From the NCBI GenBank assembly GCA_016841065.1, contig JAENZW010000009.1:1-33082 (forward strand): a DNA stretch of 33,082 nucleotides, written 5' to 3'. The DNA is from Actinomycetota bacterium (GTDB taxonomy: Bacteria; Actinomycetota; Coriobacteriia; Anaerosomatales; JAENZW01). The notes under the pieces are model-generated. The model worked only from the letters and a program-made list of their open reading frames with translations, was not told the DNA's origin and made no database searches. Every line of letters starts with the position of its first letter. Within the stretch, counting starts at the first letter, position 1. The position numbers and the translations under genes are program-made. Shown here piece after piece: positions 26,477-33,082 of the stretch.

Positions 26477-27622
26477 ATGCCCCGAATCTCCCTCGCTGGA
26501 TTCAAGGATCCTGCGCGTCGCCCTCGCTACCTGATCTGGACCGTGGCTGCGGTCTTGGGCCTCGCGATTGTGGTCGTCGTTGCCCTCGGCGTCACGTCCA
26601 CGTACTGGTTCTGCGCAAACGGCTGTCACAAGGTACAGGACGACACGATTACCGCATACAATCACTCTTCGCACGCGGAGATCTCGTGCATGGCCTGTCA
26701 CATGCCGGTGAACTCCAACCCGGTCACTTTCCTTCTGCACAAGGCCGAGGCGCTCGGCGAACTCTACCTGACGGCCACCAACAGCTACGAACTGCCGTTG
26801 AATGGTGCATCGAAGCTCGCCCTCGAGATGGACTCCGCGCAGTGCACGCAGTGCCATGGTCCCAACAGGCAGTTCACGCCGAGCGTGGGGATCATCATCG
26901 ACCACGCCGTCCACACGGACGAGGACATCACGTGCACGGTGTGCCACAACCGTGTCGCCCATCTCGAGGATTTCGATCTCGTGCTCAAGGATCCCGGCAC
27001 CGGTGAACAGAACCGAAAGCACGACGACTTCATGACGATGACGTCGTGCTTCCGCTGTCACAGCCAGGAAGAAGGGGGACGCGCTCCCGGCGGCTGCGAC
27101 GCGTGTCACCCCGCGGATTTCGAACTGAAGCCTGCGAACCATCTCGAGCCGGGCTTCTACGAGCGCGGGGGTGACTCGGCCGGGCACGCGAGCCTTGCCC
27201 TTGCGTCGAGGGATGCAGCCGCGGAGCAGACGGCGACCGCGGGTGAGGCCGCCACGGACGCCGCCGGGGAAGAAGAGCTTGTGCCGCCGCGCGAGATATT
27301 CTACTGCGGTACGTGTCATGCAGAGTCGTTCTGCGAGGACTGTCACGGCATCTCCATGCCGCACCCTGGGGATTTCGCGAAGGGACACGGCGATGTCGGC
27401 AAGAGCACTCCCGGCGTGTGCGCGAACTGCCACGCGAAGGGTGGAGCCAGCGTGAAGGGTCTGGAGTTCTGCAATTCATGCCATCATCCGCAGGGTGATC
27501 CGACCAAGGCGTGGATACCGCAGCACTTCACCGTTGTCCTTGAGACTGGCGCCGACGCTTGTTTCGACTGTCACAATCCGACATACTGCGCCGAGTGCCA
27601 CGTGGCCGGAATCGTGAAGTAG
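26477..27622 (+). CDS. NapC/NirT-like membrane-anchored multiheme cytochrome (11 CXXCH plus first-heme CX3CH)
   Basis: N-terminal TM then 'STYWFCANGCHKVQDDTITAYNHSSHAEISCMACHMPVNSNPVTFLLHKAEALGELYL', the NapC/NirT layout. Further CTQCH, CTVCH, CFRCH, CDACH, CGTCH, CEDCH, CANCH, CNSCH, CFDCH, CAECH. Confidence 0.87.
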   Translation: MPRISLAGFKDPARRPRYLIWTVAAVLGLAIVVVVALGVTSTYWFCANGCHKVQDDTITAYNHSSHAEISCMACHMPVNSNPVTFLLHKAEALGELYLTATNSYELPLNGASKLALEMDSAQCTQCHGPNRQFTPSVGIIIDHAVHTDEDITCTVCHNRVAHLEDFDLVLKDPGTGEQNRKHDDFMTMTSCFRCHSQEEGGRAPGGCDACHPADFELKPANHLEPGFYERGGDSAGHASLALASRDAAAEQTATAGEAATDAAGEEELVPPREIFYCGTCHAESFCEDCHGISMPHPGDFAKGHGDVGKSTPGVCANCHAKGGASVKGLEFCNSCHHPQGDPTKAWIPQHFTVVLETGADACFDCHNPTYCAECHVAGIVK

Positions 27623-27669
27623 GGGAGCTTGCCGGTCACCCAAGCGTCTTGCACGCCGAAGGAGCCCAC

Positions 27670-28374
27670 ATGTTCGACAGAATCACACGCTGGCTCGCCT
27701 ATGCTGTGTTCGTCCTCATCCTGGCCATCCTCACGCTGGCCTTCTACATAGTGTGGACAGGGGTGTTGAGGCCGCAGCCGCCGCGAACGTACATCGAGCG
27801 GGATCTTTCGCGACTTGAGAGCGTGGTCGAAGCCAAGCCTCAGGTTGCAGAGGGTTGGCGCGACTATCTGAGGACCCTTACTGCGGCAGGGATGTACTCG
27901 AAGGCCCATCGGGTTGCTGACGAGGCACGCTCCGTGCTCGCGAGCGATTCCGCCACTATCGACATCGAGGAGGCGCGCATCTACCTGGCCGAAGCAGACG
28001 TGGAGACCGCACGCACGACCGTCGACACTGCAATCAGCAGCCAGGAAGACGCGCTCGACCGCAAGCTGGCCGAGCTGAATGCGCAGGGAATCCGGGTGGA
28101 ACGCTCGTACATCCAGGGTGGCGAGACCCTCCTGGAGGCCTACATCCTCAAGGCGCAGATACTCTCGGTGCTCGAGGAGTGGGAGGATGCCGCAGCGGCG
28201 TACTCCCAATCGCTGGAGATGAGCCCTGCAATGGCGGACGTTCTCGTTGCGCGCGGCTTCGTCTATTTGAAGCTCGAAGACACATCGAAGGCGAAGAAGG
28301 ACTTCGACAGAGCACTTCAGTTCGATCCCGAACTCGAGACAGCGAAAGCCGGACTTAAGGAGATCGGACAGTGA
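27670..28374 (+). CDS. Membrane-anchored TPR-repeat protein (second copy of TPR-NHL module)
   Basis: ATG 27670 'MFDRITRWLAYAVFVLILAILTLAFYIVWTG' TM; TPR-like 'LLEAYILKAQILSVLEEWEDAAAAYSQSLEMSPAMADVLVARGFVYLKLEDTSKAKKDFDRALQFDPEL'. Confidence 0.85.
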   Translation: MFDRITRWLAYAVFVLILAILTLAFYIVWTGVLRPQPPRTYIERDLSRLESVVEAKPQVAEGWRDYLRTLTAAGMYSKAHRVADEARSVLASDSATIDIEEARIYLAEADVETARTTVDTAISSQEDALDRKLAELNAQGIRVERSYIQGGETLLEAYILKAQILSVLEEWEDAAAAYSQSLEMSPAMADVLVARGFVYLKLEDTSKAKKDFDRALQFDPELETAKAGLKEIGQ

Positions 28375-29633
28375 CGCGCGAGAATCGCGACGAGAACGCC
28401 GGAGCCAACCGAACCAGGATCGTACTGGTTGCGATACTGGTGCTGCTGTTCCTTCTGCTGATTGTGTTGGGGATGTTCACGTTCCGCCTGCTGCGGCCAT
28501 CTGGGGCGCCGGACGCCAAGTCACTGCCTCCGGGCATCGAGTGGGTGCGTTCGATATACGGCTACGGACCCTCAGAGGGGGAGCAGTTCTACCGGCCCAC
28601 AGACGCGGATGTGGCTCCGGACGGGACCATCTGGGGAGTTGACAGGGCGCGCGCACGGATTCTCGGCTTCAATCCGGACGGCTCCTTCAAGCGGATCATA
28701 TCGACGGGCGAGGCGACGCCCAATCAGCCTGGACGAATGTATCTGCCATCGGGAATCTCCACGGATGAAGACGGCAACGTCTACGTGTGCGACTACGGCA
28801 GTGAGAAGGTGCTCGTGTTCTCGCCCGCGGGTGAGTTCCTGCTCGAGTGGCCGGTGCCGTTGCCCACCGACTGTGACGTACTAGGCGAGACTGTCGCGGT
28901 GTGCTCGGCGTACGGCGTCGCGCTTTTCGACAGGCAGGGCACGCTCATCACGTTCTTCGGGACGCGGGGTCCACGCGAGGAGCAGTTCGATCTACCTCAT
29001 GGCATCGCCATCGCAGATGACGGTACGGTGTACGTGTCTGACACCCAGAACAGCAGAGTGAAGGCATACACACAGGGCGGTGACCTGCTGTGGTCAGTCG
29101 GCGAGCGGCGCGGGGTGTCGAGCGAGGCCACGGAAGGCGCCTCGCCGTTCCAGATTCCCTCCGGCATGGTGATTGATGACAACGGGAGGATCGTGCTGGT
29201 CGATCCTTTCGAGTTCCAGCTCATCGTTCTAGACCCGACCAAGGATGGGGAGATCGTCGGGCGGTACGGTGAGTTCGGTGTAGAAGACGGCAGATTCGTC
29301 TACCCCACGGGAGTCGGATACGATCCGTCGCGCGACTGGTTCGTCGTCGCCGACACGACGAACGACCGTCTTCAGGTCGTGCGGATTCCGGGGAGTTCCT
29401 CCAACCCGTTGGCTGCCGTCCGAAGGTTCTTCACGGGTCCGTGGTGGATATGCGCTGTCCCGCTTGCCCTGTTGTTGATCGCTGCGATTGTGGCTTTGAC
29501 GTCGCGCCGCCGCCGCAAAGATGGTGATAGACGGAGAGACGGGGAATTCCCGTCGAGGTCAGATACCACTGATGGTATCGAGGCCACACAAGATAGCGAA
29601 ATCGTTGAAGTCGAAGACCCTTCAAGCCGATAA
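28371..29633 (+). CDS. NHL-repeat beta-propeller protein with N- and C-terminal TM segments
   Basis: 'LPSGISTDEDGNVYVCDYGSEKVLVFSPAGEFLLEW', 'LPHGIAIADDGTVYVSDTQNSRVKAYTQGGDLLWSVGE'; TMs 'RIVLVAILVLLFLLLIVLGMFTF' and 'WWICAVPLALLLIAAIVAL'. ATGA-type overlap with the TPR gene (start GTG). Confidence 0.92.
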   Translation: MTRENRDENAGANRTRIVLVAILVLLFLLLIVLGMFTFRLLRPSGAPDAKSLPPGIEWVRSIYGYGPSEGEQFYRPTDADVAPDGTIWGVDRARARILGFNPDGSFKRIISTGEATPNQPGRMYLPSGISTDEDGNVYVCDYGSEKVLVFSPAGEFLLEWPVPLPTDCDVLGETVAVCSAYGVALFDRQGTLITFFGTRGPREEQFDLPHGIAIADDGTVYVSDTQNSRVKAYTQGGDLLWSVGERRGVSSEATEGASPFQIPSGMVIDDNGRIVLVDPFEFQLIVLDPTKDGEIVGRYGEFGVEDGRFVYPTGVGYDPSRDWFVVADTTNDRLQVVRIPGSSSNPLAAVRRFFTGPWWICAVPLALLLIAAIVALTSRRRRKDGDRRRDGEFPSRSDTTDGIEATQDSEIVEVEDPSSR

Positions 29634-29701
29634 GAAGAATGAAGGTATCTGAAGCGGTGTCGGATATCACTACCTGGGGTTTTTATTGGCATTCAGCTTC
29701 A

Positions 29702-29719
29702 CACAAACGGGGGTTTGTG
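29702..29719. promoter_or_regulatory. Perfect inverted repeat upstream of the hexaheme cytochrome
   Basis: CACAAAC-GGGG-GTTTGTG read directly. Confidence 0.4.
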
Positions 29720-29845
29720 GCACACTTCTGATGGGTGGAGTTCTTGGGGAGAAACCCCGCTTGCGCGGGTCTCACATTCATGAACGGGAGGGAGGTGTAC
29801 CTGCCTATTATGATGCTGAAATCATTGCTTACGGAAGGAAACAGT

Positions 29846-30841
29846 ATGAAGAAGACTGCCCTTGTCGCTCTTCTGGCTGCGGTGTTCGTTCTTGCTACCG
29901 CTGCGTCAGCTTTCGCCGCCATCGCTCCGACATACGTCCCATGGACTGCCGGTGGCGCGAATGCTGGCTCTGCAGACACCCCGCATGCCGACTATCAGCT
30001 TCACACCGAGAAGTGCGCTGTGTGCCACTCTGTGCACAATGCTCCGGCCACTGTCCCGGTTGGCGCGACCGGCGAGACCGAGCTGTTGCTCCGTAGTTCC
30101 GCCGCCGATGCCTGCACGTACTGCCACATCGATTCGAACATCGGCGGCAAGGTCGTCTATGACGGCGTTGCCTCGAACTATCGGACGGACTACGCGTCGA
30201 ACCACTATGGTGGCCCCGCGTCCTGCACCAACTGCCACTCGGTGCACTCTGCGAACACCATCGAAGGTCTGGTGGAATCCAAGATCCTTCGTGACGGTCA
30301 GTTCGCCAACGGTGCCAACTACTTCTATGAGGACGCCTATCTTGACGACCTGTATGGAGCCGGTTGGACCGAGGCGGATGTCGACGCTGACCCCGACCGC
30401 GACGTCCAGATCTCCGTCTTCTGCACGAAGTGTCACGACAACTGGAGTGACGCTGCCGAGACCACCATTAGCGCCTACGGCTACGATGGCGTGGGCTACA
30501 GCTACGTGGACGTCAAGCATCACCCGATGAAGGCCGCCGACGTGATCTTCCTCGCCCAGGGTGCTTCAACGACCACGCAGGTTGCCTGGGTTGACGCGAA
30601 CTACTGCCGCAGCTGCCACGATGCTGGCTACATCAACCAGCCGGCTGGCACGATCACGCAGTCGTTCCCGCACTACACGCCTGGCTACGCCAAGTTCCTG
30701 CAGGTCTTCACGGACGCTGCTTCGAACACTGGCTCGGGTACGATCGGCGCCCCGGGTGCCGACACCGGCTCCGATGACGGCGCATGCATCAAGTGCCACA
30801 TCCGTGGCGCTGGTGGCCAGGGTGCCGGCCTCAGCTACTAG
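29846..30841 (+). CDS. Secreted hexaheme c-type cytochrome (6 CXXCH)
   Basis: ATG 29846 preceded by GGAAGGAA; signal peptide MKKTALVALLAAVFVLATAASAFA. CAVCH, CTYCH, CTNCH, CTKCH, CRSCH, CIKCH. Confidence 0.92.
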   Translation: MKKTALVALLAAVFVLATAASAFAAIAPTYVPWTAGGANAGSADTPHADYQLHTEKCAVCHSVHNAPATVPVGATGETELLLRSSAADACTYCHIDSNIGGKVVYDGVASNYRTDYASNHYGGPASCTNCHSVHSANTIEGLVESKILRDGQFANGANYFYEDAYLDDLYGAGWTEADVDADPDRDVQISVFCTKCHDNWSDAAETTISAYGYDGVGYSYVDVKHHPMKAADVIFLAQGASTTTQVAWVDANYCRSCHDAGYINQPAGTITQSFPHYTPGYAKFLQVFTDAASNTGSGTIGAPGADTGSDDGACIKCHIRGAGGQGAGLSY

Positions 30842-30878
30842 ACGTAGTCTGAGCCGGAACCGGCCTCAAAGCAGGCAC

Positions 30879-30908
30879 GGAAGGCCCCCTCTTCGGAGGG
30901 GGCCTTCC
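30879..30908 (+). terminator. Very stable intrinsic-terminator-like hairpin with UUCG tetraloop
   Basis: GGAAGGCCCCCT-CTTCGG-AGGGGGCCTTCC: 12-bp perfect stem plus C-G-closed UUCG loop; only a short T content afterwards. Confidence 0.75.
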
Positions 30909-31016
30909 TCATGGGGCGATACGCCTTTGTTCGGCATCCCTGTCCAGGTATGATTGTTCCTCGAGCGGCACGGAGCGCGGGGTCCTCCCGCGCTTCCGAT
31001 TCCACAGGTGGAGTGG

Positions 31017-31976
31017 ATGATCAGTCTCCTGCGTAGACACGTTCCGATGTTGACGTTGCTTGGCTTCGGCGCGCTTCTTGTCGTGGTGCTCGCAGCCGGC
31101 TCGTCGTCATCTGCTTGTGTCTCGTGCCACGCCATGCGCCCGTACGCACCCGACGATGCTTCTGCGCACGCCGCAGTCGGTTGCTACCGCTGCCACCTCG
31201 AGAACGGCACCTGGGATTGGCCCGGCCACAAGAGCGTCGAACTGCTGCGAATGTATCCGGCAACGCTGTTCGGCGGGACGTCGGTGCGCGGGATGTCGGC
31301 GCAGGTCTCGTCGAAACCGTGCCTCGACTGTCACGATGGCGTCTTCAAGAGGGTTACCGAGCGGAACGGGCTGCGGGTGCGGCACGAGACGTGCGTCCCT
31401 GACGGCAACGACTGTTCTGCCTGTCACTCGGCGGCGATACACGGCTCGGCCTCACGGTGGGCGCGCCAGCCAGTGATGGAAGACTGCGTCGCGTGCCACA
31501 GGCGCCTCAAAGCCCCGGCGGACTGCGACACGTGCCATCAGGGTCGCTCTGAATCGGAGCGCCTCGCGCGGGGGCCATGGCAGGTCACGCACGGGGCGCG
31601 CTGGAAGGACACGCACGGCATGGGCGCACTCGAGTACTGCTCGACGTGCCATCCGGACGATTACTGCGTCGCGTGTCACGGGATTCCAATGCCCCACACG
31701 GTCGATTTCGGTCGCATCCATGGTGCGCTTTCGACAGAACCCGGAGTCGAGTGCGCGCAGTGTCACAAGTCCCGCGAGTTCTGCGATGACTGTCATGTTC
31801 ATGAGATGCCGCACCCGGCCGACTTCCTCCCCAATCACTCCAGTATCGCGGTGGACCGGGAGGACACGACGTGTTTGTCGTGTCACCCGTCGGAAGCGTG
31901 CTGGAATTGCCACGAGAAGCACGCTCACCCCGGGATGACCGAGGGGACGCTCGGCGGGGGAGGTGCGAAGCAGTGA
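31017..31976 (+). CDS. NapC/NrfH-like membrane-anchored dodecaheme cytochrome (12 CXXCH)
   Basis: ATG 31017 'MISLLRRHVPMLTLLGFGALLVVVLAAGSSSSACVSCHAMRPY...SAHAAVGCYRCHLENG' (CXXCHXM first heme as in NrfH), then 10 more CXXCH. Confidence 0.87.
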   Translation: MISLLRRHVPMLTLLGFGALLVVVLAAGSSSSACVSCHAMRPYAPDDASAHAAVGCYRCHLENGTWDWPGHKSVELLRMYPATLFGGTSVRGMSAQVSSKPCLDCHDGVFKRVTERNGLRVRHETCVPDGNDCSACHSAAIHGSASRWARQPVMEDCVACHRRLKAPADCDTCHQGRSESERLARGPWQVTHGARWKDTHGMGALEYCSTCHPDDYCVACHGIPMPHTVDFGRIHGALSTEPGVECAQCHKSREFCDDCHVHEMPHPADFLPNHSSIAVDREDTTCLSCHPSEACWNCHEKHAHPGMTEGTLGGGGAKQ

Positions 31977-33082
31977 ACTTCGACGAACTCGCAAGAGGCA
32001 TCTCCGAGATCATCGGTGAACCGACAGGCAACCTCACGGCCGCGGTTCTCCTCATCGCGATGCTGGTCCTCCTGGTCCTGATCGTGGTCGTCGCCCTTCT
32101 CTTGCTGATCACCCCCAAGACGCGGGCGGCATCGGCACAGACGGATGAAACAGCAGCGGCTCCAATCGAGTCATCCCCGACAGAGCTCACTGCCGAAGAG
32201 CAGGAGCGCATTGAGGCTCGCGCTCGCAGACGGCGGATCGCAACCTGGCTGATCGTCGGCGTGCTGATGCTTGCAGCCCTCGTCACCGGCTACATCTTCA
32301 CGGGGAGACAGGACTTCTGCGCTGAGGCGTGCCACAGCGGGACTGCCTCTGCGAACAGCAACGCCACAGACGCGCATGCCGCTGTGCGTTGCTCGGCATG
32401 TCATGAGGATGGCTCTCTCGTGGGCGTCCCCGGCGTTGTGATGACACGCCTTCGGTATGTGGTTGTTGCGATGACCGGCCGAGATCCTGCGGGGCCGGCA
32501 GCGGTCCCGTGGGCGCGCTGCTTCGACTGTCACGAGGCGGTGCGTGAGGGCGTCATCGAGGACTCGGCACGTGGAGTGAGAATCTCGCACGCTGAACCGC
32601 TCGCCGCCGGGATGGGGTGCCAGGACTGCCACATCGCTGTAGGCCACGCGGACCCCGACACTCGCGAGCCCGGCATGGCCGTGTGCGTGCGATGCCACGA
32701 TGGCGAAAAGGCGTCGGCCGACTGCGCCGTATGCCATACAGCAGACGCGGCTACGGCACGGACAGCGACGCGGGTCTTCGGCAAGACGAATCTGCCGCCA
32801 CCCAGAGACTGCGGCGGGTGTCACAGCCAGGAGAAGTGCGACGAGTGTCATGGCCTGAGACTTCCACATTCTGTCGCGTTCGAGACGATCGATCACGCCA
32901 AACAGGCGGCTTTCGGGAAGAAGGAACTGTGTATGCGTTGCCATGAACCGGGCGACTGCGCATCGTGTCACATCTGGCCGATGGATCAACACCCGGTCAA
33001 CTGGAGGACAGCGCACACTGTGTACCCGTTCGATTCGCCGTGCGGCTGTCATCAGAACGGCCCGCTGCGTGGGAAGGCCTTC
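31973..33082 (+). CDS. Membrane-anchored multiheme cytochrome, 3' end outside the window (9 CXXCH plus first-heme CX3CH plus CXCH so far)
   Basis: My own translation of the open frame from GTG 31973 (overlapping the previous TGA) to the window end. Two TM segments, then 'DFCAEACHSG...AHAAVRCSACHEDG', CFDCH, CQDCH, CVRCH, CAVCH, CGGCH, CDECH, CMRCH, CASCH, 'SPCGCHQNG'. Absent from the ORF track because no stop is reached. Confidence 0.85.
   Translation, partial: MNFDELARGISEIIGEPTGNLTAAVLLIAMLVLLVLIVVVALLLLITPKTRAASAQTDETAAAPIESSPTELTAEEQERIEARARRRRIATWLIVGVLMLAALVTGYIFTGRQDFCAEACHSGTASANSNATDAHAAVRCSACHEDGSLVGVPGVVMTRLRYVVVAMTGRDPAGPAAVPWARCFDCHEAVREGVIEDSARGVRISHAEPLAAGMGCQDCHIAVGHADPDTREPGMAVCVRCHDGEKASADCAVCHTADAATARTATRVFGKTNLPPPRDCGGCHSQEKCDECHGLRLPHSVAFETIDHAKQAAFGKKELCMRCHEPGDCASCHIWPMDQHPVNWRTAHTVYPFDSPCGCHQNGPLRGKAF

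Noticed and set aside
1-33082. tRNA/rRNA genes, IS elements, integrases
   Set aside because: None recognised on either strand; no transposase-like ORFs or terminal inverted repeats noticed.

Overview
This 33 kb, GC-rich bacterial window is dominated by c-type cytochromes. It is plausibly from an actinobacterial or other monoderm-type genome (System II ResB/CcsB maturation, Rex present), but that taxonomy is inference. From left to right it contains: the 3' part of a polyprenyl-phosphate sugar transferase; an O-antigen-ligase/TPR protein; the redox repressor Rex; a membrane TPR protein; an NHL beta-propeller protein; and a secreted heptaheme cytochrome. These are followed by a ~2060-aa multidomain cytochrome (TolB-like propeller, Ig-like, FN3, jelly-roll/LamG-like domains and 15 CXXCH), a lipoprotein, ResB and CcsB, and a reverse-strand LuxE-like acyl-protein synthetase. 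Next come two tandem paralogous cytochromes, one small (8 CXXCH) and one of 1855 aa (about 41 CXXCH), each preceded by a related structured leader RNA with an intrinsic terminator. The right end holds a doubled-CXXCH cytochrome, a NapC-like multiheme cytochrome, a second TPR-NHL pair followed by a secreted hexaheme cytochrome, and two more membrane-anchored multiheme cytochromes, the last running off the window. By hand count there are about 123 CXXCH motifs plus 4 CX3CH and 11 CX4CH motifs. The main candidate for an undescribed system is a duplicated TPR-NHL-small-secreted-cytochrome triplet (3828-6752 and 27670-30841) with homologous 7- and 6-heme cytochromes. I propose it as an extracellular electron conduit, possibly a cytochrome filament, fed by NapC-like proteins with unusual CX3CH first-heme motifs. 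The giant cytochromes may be controlled by paired leader RNAs/attenuators and by TGTGA-N6-TCACA-type operators, possibly Rex or CRP/FNR sites. All functional claims are inference from sequence reading; no searches were run.
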